A stretch of 64,000 nucleotides of DNA from Rhizobium terricola (GTDB lineage Bacteria; Pseudomonadota; Alphaproteobacteria; Rhizobiales; Rhizobiaceae). The stretch is taken from NCBI RefSeq assembly GCF_012927355.1, contig NZ_JABBGK010000005.1, forward strand, positions 149,333 through 213,332, read 5' to 3'. This document shows positions 37,701-45,742 of this stretch, one piece after another (the stretch's first letter is position 1; every line of letters begins with the position of its first letter). The notes under the pieces are model-generated. The model did no database searches, was not told the origin of the DNA, and was given only the letters and a program-made list of their open reading frames with translations. The translations under genes and the position numbers were made by a program.

Positions 37701-39811
37701 ACCGCCTGAAGCGCACGGACATTGCGCTCATAAGCGGGATCGAGCTCGGCCGCAGCTGCCGCGGCAGCAAGTTTGGTGCGCACCGCCCCGGAGAGATAAG
37801 CATCGGAGGTTTGCCAGGACCCGTCGGCCGGATCGCGAAAGATCGCGTCACCGAGCGCGTCGAGCGCCGCCTTCGTGTCGCAATGCAGAAGTTCCGCGAT
37901 ATGATCGAGGTCGATGCGTCCGCGGTCGTTGAGGACGACGGCCAAGGCATCGGCGGCGGAGGTGATGGCGGGCGGGTTAGGGGGCGCGATGACGCGTTCG
38001 GAGAAAATCGGCCCGGGCCTGGCGGTGTCGGTTTCGAGGTCATAATCCTCGATGGAGGCGACCAGCCAGCAATCGGGGTCATCGCGGAAGGGCATAAGGT
38101 TCGGCTGGCGATGGGTCTCACGAACCTCGCCCGTCGTCTCATCCTCGATGATCGACACCGTGGTGTGGTTGATTGGGCCGAAATCGCGCACAAAGCTCGA
38201 CCAGGCGATGCGCAGCCGCACTTGGCAGTCCCGCCACGGCCGGTCCAGTTCCTGGGCCTTCAGGACGTCGCGCACGGCATCGCGGATCGGGATCAGTTTG
38301 CGAATGATTCGGACGTGTTTTTCCGAAATTCCCTCGCCGCTGCGGGCCTTGCGCACTTGAACCGGAACCGGCTCGCCGTCGACGACCTGCATGAGACCAT
38401 GTCTGACGTCGACAAAATAGCTGCCTTCGCGCACCTTGGCATTGTCGGACCTGAGATCCACGATCTCGGCAAGCTCATCTTCCAGATCGATGTCGATGGC
38501 GATCGGCTCGCCGTCATAAAGGTCTTCCGGAAGAAGCGCGACGGCTGCCGTCAGCGCCGCATCTAGTTCCTCGCCGGTGCGTGACCGGCACGTATAGGTC
38601 TCCCCGAAGGGACCGGAAGTCAGGGCATGATCGCCGAGCACGAACTCCGGATGCTGCGCGAACCACCTGTTCACGCGGATCGCGCCCTCGTCCTCGGCAG
38701 CCGGCCGGACTTCCTCCAGGTCGAGCCACGAAAGGTCACCTTCCGGTTCACCTGGTTTGCGCTTGCGGAAGAAGAGGATGTCGACCACGACGTCGGTCCC
38801 TGCGTCGCGCCGAAAACTGCCTTCGGGCAGTCGGATCGCGGCAATCAGGTCGGCGGACTTGGCGATATGCTCGCGGGCAGTGCCATCCACCTTGTCCATG
38901 GTGCCGGCGCTGGTGACGAAGGCGGCCAGGGCACCGGGTTTCAGGAGATCGATCGATCGGGCGATGAAGTAATCGTGCAGCCGAAGACCAAGCGAACGAT
39001 ATTGCCGGTCGGAGCGAACCGTCCGATCAGAAAAAGGCGGGTTGCCGATTGCAAGATCGTAGATCGCATTGAGGTCGGTACGCGCGAAATCCCCGTTGAT
39101 GATGCGCGCCCTCGGCTGCAGCAGGCGCGCGATGCGGGCCGTGACGGGATCGAGCTCGATGCCGGTGACGTAGCTCAGTTCGCGATACTGTTTCGGCATC
39201 AGCGCCGGAAACAGGCCCGTTCCGATCCCCGGCTCCAGCACGCGACCGCCGCGCCAGCCAAGGCGCTGCAATCCCTTCCAGATTGCCCGGATAATGAATT
39301 CGGGGGTGAAGTGGGCATATTGGGTGCAACGGGCAAGGGACGCATATTCGCCATCGCTGACCGCTGTTTCCAGTGAGCTACCGAGATCGTCCCAACCCGT
39401 TCGGAAATCGGTTTCTCCCGGCCGCCGGAACATGCCATTCGTAAGCTCGCCGGCGCCGAAACCAGTGAAGCGGATCAGCCTCGCCTGCGCGGCCGGGGTC
39501 GCCGGCAGGTTCATCTTCTCGATTTCATTGGCGGTGAGGATGGCCGCGACATTGATGCGTGCCCGCTCCTTCCAGGTCGCGGCGAGATCGCGGTCGCCGT
39601 CGTCGAGATAGAAGTTGGCGCGCTGCCCTTGCTTTCGCGGGACCGGCCGGTTGGTCGCCGGCAGAGCCCGCGCCGGCGCAGGAGAGGGCGGGGTCGGGTC
39701 GGGCTCGTCGTCGTTGGCGGCAAAACCGCCGAACGCGGTGACGCCAAGACCAAGTCCTGATGACAAAGCGCTGCTGCCAAACATATCAAGGGAGAAGGGA
39801 TCGGTGCTCAT
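34712..39811 (-). CDS. giant DNA methylase-helicase fusion, DarB-like
   Basis: 1699 residues from ATG 39811 (AAGGAG at 6 bases). An N6-adenine methyltransferase domain comes first: motif I region RVLEPGIGTGLFPALMP and motif IV GNPPFSD (about 256-262). An SF2 helicase follows, with AVGAGKTMT (about 890-898), VDEAQEF (about 1047-1053), ASGTPITNT, and IGSSDTMGTGVNAQ then EGRLVRQGNQ as late motifs. The C-terminus is coiled coil. Fusions of this layout include phage P1 DarB, which protects incoming DNA from restriction, and large strawberry-notch-like plasmid proteins. An anti-restriction role is inferred from architecture and the neighbouring ArdC. Confidence 0.88.
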   Translation of the reverse strand: MSTDPFSLDMFGSSALSSGLGLGVTAFGGFAANDDEPDPTPPSPAPARALPATNRPVPRKQGQRANFYLDDGDRDLAATWKERARINVAAILTANEIEKMNLPATPAAQARLIRFTGFGAGELTNGMFRRPGETDFRTGWDDLGSSLETAVSDGEYASLARCTQYAHFTPEFIIRAIWKGLQRLGWRGGRVLEPGIGTGLFPALMPKQYRELSYVTGIELDPVTARIARLLQPRARIINGDFARTDLNAIYDLAIGNPPFSDRTVRSDRQYRSLGLRLHDYFIARSIDLLKPGALAAFVTSAGTMDKVDGTAREHIAKSADLIAAIRLPEGSFRRDAGTDVVVDILFFRKRKPGEPEGDLSWLDLEEVRPAAEDEGAIRVNRWFAQHPEFVLGDHALTSGPFGETYTCRSRTGEELDAALTAAVALLPEDLYDGEPIAIDIDLEDELAEIVDLRSDNAKVREGSYFVDVRHGLMQVVDGEPVPVQVRKARSGEGISEKHVRIIRKLIPIRDAVRDVLKAQELDRPWRDCQVRLRIAWSSFVRDFGPINHTTVSIIEDETTGEVRETHRQPNLMPFRDDPDCWLVASIEDYDLETDTARPGPIFSERVIAPPNPPAITSAADALAVVLNDRGRIDLDHIAELLHCDTKAALDALGDAIFRDPADGSWQTSDAYLSGAVRTKLAAAAAAAELDPAYERNVRALQAVQPADLRPSDITARLGAPWIPAADIVDFIHETMGAEIRIYHMPELGSWTVEARQLGWTAAGTSEWGTDRRHAGELLADALNSRVPQIFDVFKDADGERRVLNVVDTEAARDKLQKVKTAFQNWVWTDPDRTDRLARVYNDRFNNIAPRKFDGSHLKLPGASGALVLYGHQKRGIWRIISSGSTYLAHAVGAGKTMTMAAAIMEQRRLGLIAKAMLVVPGHCLAQAAREFLALYPNARILVADETNFTKDKRARFLSRAATATWDAIIITHSAFRFIAVPSNFEQQMVQDELQLYEELLTKVDSEDRVSRKRLERLKEGLKERLEALSTRKDDLLTISEIGVDQIIVDEAQEFRKLSFATNMSTLKGIDPNGSQRAWDLYVKSRFIETKNPGRALVLASGTPITNTLGEMFSVQRLLGHAALAERGLHEFDAWASTFGDTTTELEIQPSGKYKPVSRFASFVNVPELIAMFRSFADVVMPGDLRRYVKVPEISTGRRHILTAKPTQAFKNYQMILDARIKAIEMREGPAKPGDDILLSVITDGRHAAIDLRLVDADNDNEPDNKLNLLVQNAFRIWQETSQNTFVRPDGKPFDLAGAAQMIFSDLGTINVEKSRGFSAYRWIRDELIRMGVPASEIAFMQDYKKTEAKQRLFADVRAGKIRFLIGSSDTMGTGVNAQLRLKALHHLDVPWLPSQIEQREGRLVRQGNQHDEVDIFAYATQGSLDAAMWQNNERKARFIAAALSGDTSIRRLEDLGEGAANQFAMAKAIASGDERLMQKAGLEADIARLERLRAAHDDDQYAVRRQIRDAERDIGTSERRIAEIGKDMERLVPTTADAFAMSVVGEPFDERKAAGRALMKEILTLVQLQQEDESVIASIGGFDLIYSGERFGRDDGYRYTTLLQRTGADYEVDLAVTVTPLGAISRLENALDGFENERERYRYRLQDAHKRLASYRSRDGGAFAFADELAEKRRQLREVEEALAQSAPDDNATQKAAA

Positions 39812-39838
39812 CGAAAGCTCCTTGTGAGCGAGCGTCAT

Positions 39839-39948
39839 CGATCTGCCGCAAGCGACAGTCAGGAACGCGAAGGGGTGGAGGGGCCGCCTGCCTGGGCTGC
39901 GCGGCTATCGTGGGCCGAGCGCGATTGCTTCGCGCACGGATGCAATCG
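39839..39948 (-). promoter_or_regulatory. foldback element 10 (leader of the giant gene)
   Basis: Nested arms CGAT-c-TGC/GCAATCG (39839-39846, 39942-39948, one bulge), GCGAAG/CTTCGC (39867-39872, 39928-39933), GCCGC/GCGGC (39883-39887, 39901-39905). Weaker than the others. A competing hairpin CGATTGC/GCAATCG (39922-39948) could act as terminator of the gene before it. Ends 27 bases before the start codon. Confidence 0.4.
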
Positions 39949-39955
39949 GAAACTC

Positions 39956-40561
39956 TCAAGCCGCGATCGGCGAGGGGAGGTGGCGCAGTTGTACTGGCAG
40001 CTTGGCGGCGATCTCGTCGTCGCTGAGGTCTTCCAGCAGCTTCAGAACAGTGCCGCCTTTACCGCCGTAGAGCATCACCGTGCACTTGCCGCGTGAGGCC
40101 TCTGGCCAGCGCTCGCCCGCATAGCCGCGATAGTCGTCCGCCGTACTGCTCCAGATGTGCTCGAGGCGTTCCGCGCGCGTCATGGCCCGGACCGGGCGGC
40201 TCTCGCGCTCGATGATCGCAAGGCGCATGGTCTCGACGGACGCTTTATCGGAAAGGTCGCAATAGCCGTGAAAATAGCGGATCGCCTCGTCGATCCGGAG
40301 AGCGAAGAACACGGATGTCACCGAGCCGGTCAGGAACTCGCGCATTGCGAACATCGAACCGCGGATCCAGAGCGGCGGCAGGATTTCGAACATATAGTCG
40401 TGCTCGGCCCCGCCGATCTCGAACCATTCGCCAGCGTAGAGCGGCATTGCTTCGTCTTCCCAGCGGTCGGGCCTCTGGAGATGACGGTCGAACATGCGGA
40501 ACATCTGCGCTCGGCTTGCGACGCCCTGGAAGACTTTTCGGATTGCGGGAGAGGGGTTCAT
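39956..40561 (-). CDS. DUF1419-like plasmid protein
   Basis: 201 residues from ATG 40561 (AAGGAG at 6 bases). Conserved-looking blocks: MFRMFDRHLQRPDRWEDEAM, YAGEWFEIGGAEHDYMFEIL, PPLWIRGSMFAMREFL. I associate this pattern with DUF1419 proteins of rhizobial plasmids; function unknown. It follows the Toprim gene by 64 bases and probably shares its transcript, but also has a foldback of its own inside the Toprim 3' end. Confidence 0.7.
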   Translation of the reverse strand: MNPSPAIRKVFQGVASRAQMFRMFDRHLQRPDRWEDEAMPLYAGEWFEIGGAEHDYMFEILPPLWIRGSMFAMREFLTGSVTSVFFALRIDEAIRYFHGYCDLSDKASVETMRLAIIERESRPVRAMTRAERLEHIWSSTADDYRGYAGERWPEASRGKCTVMLYGGKGGTVLKLLEDLSDDEIAAKLPVQLRHLPSPIAA

Positions 40562-40625
40562 CTGCAGCTCCTTCGGAGGTTTCGGACCGAAGCGCGGCAC
40601 TGTCCTCTCGACCTTGCCGTCCTCT

Positions 40626-41657
40626 TCAGTCCTTCATGACCCCTTTGCTGCCGCCGGCATCGCGACCGTTCGGGTCAAGGGCCGGCTCCGCCGGGCGAAG
40701 CCTCCCTTGACGCGGGCGGCGCGCATGCGGCACGCCTTCTCCTTCCATCCTTTTCCTCTTTTCCTTTCCTCTGATCTTCAGGACCTCGTTCCAATCCTCC
40801 TCGGGCGACCGAAGTCGCGTCCAGTCGCAATCTGCATCGTCGGCAAGCGTCCGCAGCCGTTCGGCAAACATGTCGCCCTGCGGATTGGCGTCCGTTGCAG
40901 CAACCATCTGGACACCAGGCTTGGCCGCCAACGCCCGCAACGCTGCCTCAGCGGTCGGCGACCATCCACCGCCTGTGCTGAGATAAAGCGTACCCTCACG
41001 CAAACCTTCGATCGCCGCGAGGCTCATGGCATCGATTGCGGCTTCCGTGACAGCCAGACGCAATGCGCTGTCCAAACCGAAACGGAAAAGAACCTTCATT
41101 CCTCCGGATGCAAAACCCCGGTATTGCGGACCGCGCGCCTCCCAACCGGTCAATACCCCGGCATGGTCTCTATGCGCCGCCCACATGCTTCCTTGCGGAC
41201 CTTCCCGCAGAAGGTCCGCTTTGATCGCCGTTTTGAGCACAAAGGCAGGCAGGCAACGCTCGGCATTGAGGTAGCGCCATGTCGCCGAACCGGGCCAGGG
41301 ACGGCGGCGAGCCTGCCAACGATCGGGAAGCGAGAGGTAACCTCTCTCGCCATCCTTTGCCGGTTGCCACTCCGGCTCCGTGATCTGAAACCCGACCAGA
41401 CCCGCGACCCGCTCGGCCCCCTCGAGAAAACCAACCCGATCGAGATGCTCGACGAGCCGGAACACATCGCCTTTCGCGTCGGACAAAGGATCAAACCACC
41501 CGCGCCCCTCATATGTGACGATGATGATGTCGCCGCCACGGCGGAACTTGACCGCCCGCCGTGTGCTTTCCTTCGCGTCTATCGCAAACCCGGCATGCTC
41601 AAGCACCGCCGCACAGCTGACCTGCTCGCGCAGCGCTTCTATCTCTCTTCTCTCCAT
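40626..41657 (-). CDS. DUF3991/Toprim-domain protein (primase-like)
   Basis: 343 residues from ATG 41657, chosen for its A/G-rich GGAAGAAAA site; the open frame runs farther upstream without one. The N-terminal DUF3991-like part (about 1-110: REQVSCAAVLEHAGFAIDAK, GDVFRLVEHLDRVGFLEGAE) is followed by a Toprim domain: VTEAAIDAMSLAAI supplies Glu and Asp, LSTGGGW and VAATDANPQGD the rest. Toprim proteins of this type on mobile elements are primase-like and may prime synthesis on the entering strand. The last 30 residues are basic, coded by a GC-rich repeat that forms the next gene's foldback. Confidence 0.82.
   Translation of the reverse strand: MERREIEALREQVSCAAVLEHAGFAIDAKESTRRAVKFRRGGDIIIVTYEGRGWFDPLSDAKGDVFRLVEHLDRVGFLEGAERVAGLVGFQITEPEWQPAKDGERGYLSLPDRWQARRRPWPGSATWRYLNAERCLPAFVLKTAIKADLLREGPQGSMWAAHRDHAGVLTGWEARGPQYRGFASGGMKVLFRFGLDSALRLAVTEAAIDAMSLAAIEGLREGTLYLSTGGGWSPTAEAALRALAAKPGVQMVAATDANPQGDMFAERLRTLADDADCDWTRLRSPEEDWNEVLKIRGKEKRKRMEGEGVPHARRPRQGRLRPAEPALDPNGRDAGGSKGVMKD
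40650..40731 (-). promoter_or_regulatory. foldback element 11 (inside the Toprim 3' end)
   Basis: Nested arms GCCGC/GCGGC (40650-40654, 40727-40731), CGCG/CGCG (40661-40664, 40720-40723), GTCAAGG/CCTTGAC (40674-40680, 40705-40711). GGGTCAAGG recurs in elements 2 and 3. It lies in coding sequence, 88 bases before the start of the DUF1419-like gene. Confidence 0.45.
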
Positions 41658-41665
41658 TTTTCTTC

Positions 41666-41683
41666 CGATCGCGAGAGCGATCG
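41666..41683. promoter_or_regulatory. palindrome at the Toprim gene start
   Basis: CGATCGC-GAGA-GCGATCG, a perfect 7-bp stem directly upstream of the ribosome site of the Toprim gene (start 41657). Possible operator or translation-control hairpin. Confidence 0.4.
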
Positions 41684-41710
41684 CCTCTGATTTATCAGCT
41701 TTAGCAATTC

Positions 41711-41825
41711 GCCGCTTCAGCGGCCGCGAAGAGCAAAGGCCGCAAGGGCGCGGCTGGCAATTTGGTGAATCATGCAATGTCGGCCGCGGCGCAGCCTCCC
41801 TTGCGGCCTGCCGCTCGCAAGCGGC
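41711..41825 (-). promoter_or_regulatory. foldback element 9 (leader of the Toprim gene)
   Basis: Nested arms GCCGCTT/AAGCGGC (41711-41717, 41819-41825), GCGGC/GCCGC (41720-41724, 41810-41814), GGCCGCAAGGG/CCCTTGCGGCC (41738-41748, 41798-41808, 11 of 11), GGCTG/CAGCC (41752-41756, 41792-41796). The loop is AT-richer. Ends 53 bases before the start codon. Confidence 0.65.
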
Positions 41826-41848
41826 AAGCCGAAGGCCATGCCGTCGAC

Positions 41849-42019
41849 TCAATGCCAAGGCGTGTATTCGTGGACGATCTCAAGATCGTCGTCGGCGTCG
41901 ATCTCGTCGGAAGGAAGGACGCCGTATTCGCCGTCAACCGCGAAGAGGGTGACCGGGACCATCAGGTCACGGGAGAGCTGGAAGGCGTGGGACTGAGCGA
42001 GAGAGAGATCGTGCGACAT
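41849..42019 (-). CDS. unknown 56-residue acidic protein
   Basis: 56 residues from ATG 42019 with AAGGAG at 8 bases. MSHDLSLAQSHAFQLSRDLM, then a strongly acidic part (DGEYGVLPSDEIDADDDLEI). No recognised family. Small acidic proteins are common in plasmid leading regions and some mimic DNA; nothing here proves that. It has a short foldback upstream (element 12). Confidence 0.65.
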   Translation of the reverse strand: MSHDLSLAQSHAFQLSRDLMVPVTLFAVDGEYGVLPSDEIDADDDLEIVHEYTPWH

Positions 42020-42077
42020 TTGAGAGTCTCCTTCGGGAGCGGGCCAATTCCCGCTCGATGGCTCCTCAAAAGGCACG

Positions 42078-42138
42078 GGGTCCGGGCGCGATCACCGCGA
42101 CGCGAAGCGGAAGCGGCCGCAGCTTGGCTAGCGGACCC
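42078..42138 (-). promoter_or_regulatory. foldback element 12 (leader of the 56-residue gene)
   Basis: Outer arms GGGTCCG/CGGACCC (42078-42084, 42132-42138) with GC-rich partial pairing inside. A separate perfect hairpin GAGCGGG-CCAATT-CCCGCTC (42037-42056) lies nearer the gene. Shortest and least certain of the set. 42139-42346 shows no gene. Confidence 0.4.
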
Positions 42139-42346
42139 TTTATGGGTTGATCGTGGAAGATCCGGCACCGGGCCAGGACGCCATCAAAAGAGAGCGGGAT
42201 TGGCTTGCTTCCGTTTGGGAACCAAAATTTTCCGCACGATTTATTGTCCTTGGTACCAAGTCCTCACCTTCGCTCAGCGGCCGATCACGCGGTGTCTTCG
42301 AACCAGCGGGTAAGTTGCTGGCCTCCCGCTGGGTTATGCTCACTGC

Positions 42347-42547
42347 TCAATGTCGATCGGAATGAGACCCGTTCGCCTTCAAAATGGCGTCCTCGACTGA
42401 CGTCGCATCGAGCATGACGACCGCACGTTCCAGGCAAAGCTCGATCTCGGTGACGCTTTTTCCCTCCAACAGGGCGGTTTCGGCGTGGGTTTTGCCCAGA
42501 AGCACCCAGCGCAGGCACCTCATCTCGAGTGGTGGCAGCATTTTCAT
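42347..42547 (-). CDS. small LuxR-type helix-turn-helix protein
   Basis: 66 residues. PPLEMRCLRWVLLGKTHAET, then KSVTEIELCLERAVVMLDAT and EDAILKAN, follows the LuxR/GerE DNA-binding domain pattern (LTPRE..L.W...GKT..EIA), but no sensor domain is present. Start ATG 42547 is 13 bases from a 19-bp palindrome. It could be a free DNA-binding module acting as a repressor, or interfere with TraR-like regulators. It marks the right border of the plasmid-housekeeping region. Confidence 0.65.
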   Translation of the reverse strand: MKMLPPLEMRCLRWVLLGKTHAETALLEGKSVTEIELCLERAVVMLDATSVEDAILKANGSHSDRH

Positions 42548-42560
42548 ATGTAACTCGGTT

Positions 42561-42579
42561 TATGTTACGTTATAACATA
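42561..42579. promoter_or_regulatory. 19-bp palindrome upstream of the LuxR-type HTH gene
   Basis: TATGTTA-CGTTA-TAACATA, exact 7-bp arms, AT-rich in a GC-rich plasmid, 13 bases before the start codon. A likely operator, probably for autoregulation. Confidence 0.55.
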
Positions 42580-42647
42580 TCGCATAAGACTATTTATGGA
42601 ACATTCCGAGGTCGTTGGGATACCTCGACTCTCGTGTTCCATTGATT

Positions 42648-43349
42648 CTAACTCTTTGCTCGCTCCTCAATCTTGACGATGCGGCCATCCTCCAGCGTAA
42701 GGATGCGGTCCGCGCGATCGAGGATGCGATTGTCGTGGGTAACGAGTAAGGTCGTGGTACCTCGTGCGGCGGCCATGCGTTTCAGGAGATCGACAACGTC
42801 AGCCGCACTTTCCTTGTCCAGGGCCGCAGTGGGCTCGTCGGCGAGAACGAGCGCCGGGCTGGAGACCAGAGCACGGGCTACAGCCACGCGCTGCTTTTGC
42901 CCGCCGGATAAATTCGCCGGCAAATAGGTCGTACGGTCCGTCAAGCCTACGAGATCCAGTGCATGTGCGGCCGCGCTTTGCGCCACGCCGTCGGGCACGC
43001 CACCATGCACCTGCACCCCCATCATCACGTTCTGCACAGCCGTCAAGCTTTCATGCAGATTGTGGGCCTGGAATATGAAACCCAGACGCCGGCGCAGCGC
43101 GACAAGCTGTGTCTGGGGTGCGCCGTTCAGTTCGTGGTCCAGAAGCCGTACCGACCCGTCTTGTACGGCGCGAAGGCAGCCGATCAGTGTGAGGACCGTG
43201 GTCTTGCCGGAGCCAGAGGGGCCCATCAACACGGTGAAGCTGCCGCGTTTCAACGCCAGATTCACGTCGAACAGGGCTTGTTTCCGAACCTCGCCGCTGC
43301 CGAACCAGTGATTCAGGGCCCGTACTTCAACGATTGTGTCGCTGTCCAT
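42648..43349 (-). CDS. ABC exporter ATPase (DevA/MacB-like)
   Basis: 233 residues. Walker A GPSGSGKTT (43-51), Q-loop region FIFQAHNLHESLT, signature LSGGQKQRVAVARAL and Walker B ALVLADEPTA are all intact. Sequence and the operon (HlyD-type adaptor, FtsX-like permease, ATPase) fit the DevBCA/MacAB group, which exports glycolipids, peptides or drugs across both membranes with an outer-membrane channel. Last gene of the operon; 9 bases from the permease gene. Confidence 0.9.
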   Translation of the reverse strand: MDSDTIVEVRALNHWFGSGEVRKQALFDVNLALKRGSFTVLMGPSGSGKTTVLTLIGCLRAVQDGSVRLLDHELNGAPQTQLVALRRRLGFIFQAHNLHESLTAVQNVMMGVQVHGGVPDGVAQSAAAHALDLVGLTDRTTYLPANLSGGQKQRVAVARALVSSPALVLADEPTAALDKESAADVVDLLKRMAAARGTTTLLVTHDNRILDRADRILTLEDGRIVKIEERAKS

Positions 43350-43358
43350 GGCAGCCTC

Positions 43359-44531
43359 CTAGAAGAGATCGGCAGGGTCGGCAGCGGCAAGCCGACGGGT
43401 GGCAATGGCGCCGGACAGGGCGGAAAACACGATGGTGCCGAGGAAGACCGTCGCCGCCATCGAGGGTGTCATGCCCAGTGGCAGGGTGGTTATCTTGCCC
43501 ATGACTGTCAAAATGGTCGTGCCGACAACCAGACCGGGGATAAATCCCATGATCCCCAGCACCAGCGCCTCTTCGAAGACGATGCCTAGAAAGAACTGGG
43601 GGCCATAACCCATGGCCTTGAAGGTTGCGTATTCGCGCAGGTGGTCGGCCACGTCGGTGGACAGCACCTGATAGACGATCACGATGCCGACCAGAACGCC
43701 TATCAGCACGCCGAAGCCGAAGATGATACCCGTGGGCCGCTTGGTCTGCTGGTAGCGCAGGTCCTCCTGCGCGGCCTGTTCATAACTGCGGATGCGCAGG
43801 GATGGATCGGAGATCAGGGATTTCAGGCGCGCGATCACGGCCTCCGTCTGCGCGCCAGGGCGCAGGGTCAAAAGGATATGGTCGGGCGCTGTGGAACTGC
43901 GTGTCGGGAACAGCGACAGGAAGGTCTGATCCGAGACCAGCATATAGCCATCGCCACCGAACCCGCCTCCGCCGGCGAAGGTGGCGTAAGCGGTGACAGT
44001 ACGGCCCTGCGTTTCAAAGGAGAGCGGCGATTGCGGACGGATCGCGGAAGCTTCATCCGTGCTCAGTCCACGGGCCAGCCGGTCGAGTATGGCGGCATCT
44101 TGCACCTGCAAGAGGTTCAAATCGCTTGCGATATCGGCGGCCAGGAACTCCTTCTTGACCGGGTCCACGCCAAAGGTCGTCAGACTGATATCCTTCTCGC
44201 CCCGGTCCCAGGGAACATTGGCGATCAGGAGACCCATGCCCGTGGAGACATCCGGATCCCCCATCGCCTGCAGCAACCATTGCCTTGCCACGTTGCCGCC
44301 ATCGGTCAGGGTGCTCGCGTCGCTGGCCGAAATCATGATATCTGCCTGGAAGAAATCATAGGGTCGCAATGTTGCCGCACCCATCGAATTCATGATCCCA
44401 AGCTGAACGAAGACCAGCACATTGGCAAAGGCCACCCCGGCCAGTGCCGCCGCAAAGCGGGTGCGGTTATGGGTCAATTGCAGCCAGCCGATCGGCAGCC
44501 GCCCGAACAGGCGTTGCAGCAGGTAGCTCAT
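43359..44531 (-). CDS. ABC exporter permease (DevC/FtsX-like)
   Basis: 390 residues. Four transmembrane segments: about 28-48, 268-290 (FGVLIGVLVGIVIVYQVLS), 320-345 and 355-375, with a large periplasmic domain between the first two, the MacB/FtsX topology. DevC-type features include the ending RRLAAADPADLF. Overlaps the adaptor gene by 4 bases. Confidence 0.88.
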   Translation of the reverse strand: MSYLLQRLFGRLPIGWLQLTHNRTRFAAALAGVAFANVLVFVQLGIMNSMGAATLRPYDFFQADIMISASDASTLTDGGNVARQWLLQAMGDPDVSTGMGLLIANVPWDRGEKDISLTTFGVDPVKKEFLAADIASDLNLLQVQDAAILDRLARGLSTDEASAIRPQSPLSFETQGRTVTAYATFAGGGGFGGDGYMLVSDQTFLSLFPTRSSTAPDHILLTLRPGAQTEAVIARLKSLISDPSLRIRSYEQAAQEDLRYQQTKRPTGIIFGFGVLIGVLVGIVIVYQVLSTDVADHLREYATFKAMGYGPQFFLGIVFEEALVLGIMGFIPGLVVGTTILTVMGKITTLPLGMTPSMAATVFLGTIVFSALSGAIATRRLAAADPADLF

Positions 44532-45742
44532 GGATTGACCCGCGCAGTGGTGTCAATGCGGGCTATGACTTCTAGATTCGTGAAGCGTGCGGCAAGTTCA
44601 GAGGAGGCCTTGTCCAGCACCACCAGGACCTGGATCACGCGCGCATCCTTGTTTTCCGCGGCGTCGTCCGAAATCAGTCCCTGCCGCCCCACGGTCAACC
44701 CGATACTGTCCACCCGGCCTTGCAGCGTGACTCCCAGTGCCGGGGTGGCCAATTCCACTGGCTGGCCAACCAGGACAGTGCTGATACGGTCCTGCCAGAT
44801 CTCCACCTCGGCCATCATCTGATCCGTGTCGCCCATGTCCATGATGCCATCGGTAGGAGGGCGCTGTCCGGGCGTAACATGGATGTCGAGGATTGTACCG
44901 GTGATCGGGGCCACAACCTCGGCGCGCGCAAGATCAAGCTGCGCACGGGCGAGATCTGATCGGGCGGCGTCCACATTCCGGCTCCCCACGATCACGTCGG
45001 GCTGTTCGTCGAGCGTCACCGCCGAATAGCGCTTCAACGTCGCCTCGGCGCGTATAACTGAAAGCTTCGCACCCTCCGCCGCCGAGCGGGAGGCATCAAG
45101 CGTGGCCTGCGTGCCCACATCGTGCGAAACCAGCTCTTCTGTGCGAGCCAGAGTGGTTGCGGCTTCCGCCGCCGTGGCCACAGCCTGATCAAGTGCTGCT
45201 TGTGCCTCTTCGCGGCTTGCCTCTATCGCGGCACGGGTTTGAATGAGGTTTGCTTCGCGCACGGCAAGGTTTGCCTCGGCCGTCAGTACCGCCCCGGCCA
45301 GGGCAGAGTGATTGTCGAGCTGCGCCAGCACGGTTCCCTTTGTCACGTGGTCACCCACGGATACGAGAATTTCGGCGACACGCGCATCCCCCGCACCGTA
45401 GGGCGCCGCTACAACCGAGACATCGCCACGCGGCATCACCCGCGCCAACCCCACCACATCGGTGGGCAGCAGCGTTTCCGCCATCTTCGGCGGCAGCTCG
45501 ATCTCGGGTGGCAGAGCAATGGGTGCATCCGAGCCGCCACCGGGTGTAAGGCCCGTCAGCGCGTAGAACTTCTGCAAGCCCGTCGGCTGAAAATACAATC
45601 CCAGCACCGCGCCCGAGAACATGAACACCGGAACCAGGAGAACCAGCAGATACCGCTTGCGAAACCAGCGGCGCCGGCGAAACGCCTTTGGATCGGACAG
45701 GTTCAGATCAATCGGAAGGCGTTGTTCTTCAGACGCAGACAT
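44528..45742 (-). CDS. HlyD-type periplasmic adaptor (DevB-like)
   Basis: 404 residues. One N-terminal membrane helix (about 30-50), biotinyl-lipoyl half-domains (VGDHVTKGTVLAQLDNHSAL and VVAPITGTILDIHVTPGQRP), and a coiled-coil hairpin between (about 150-260, Ala/Glu-rich). Links the permease to an outer-membrane TolC-like channel, not encoded here. First gene of the exporter operon. No gene is supported in the 186 bases upstream. Confidence 0.9.
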   Translation of the reverse strand: MSASEEQRLPIDLNLSDPKAFRRRRWFRKRYLLVLLVPVFMFSGAVLGLYFQPTGLQKFYALTGLTPGGGSDAPIALPPEIELPPKMAETLLPTDVVGLARVMPRGDVSVVAAPYGAGDARVAEILVSVGDHVTKGTVLAQLDNHSALAGAVLTAEANLAVREANLIQTRAAIEASREEAQAALDQAVATAAEAATTLARTEELVSHDVGTQATLDASRSAAEGAKLSVIRAEATLKRYSAVTLDEQPDVIVGSRNVDAARSDLARAQLDLARAEVVAPITGTILDIHVTPGQRPPTDGIMDMGDTDQMMAEVEIWQDRISTVLVGQPVELATPALGVTLQGRVDSIGLTVGRQGLISDDAAENKDARVIQVLVVLDKASSELAARFTNLEVIARIDTTARVNP

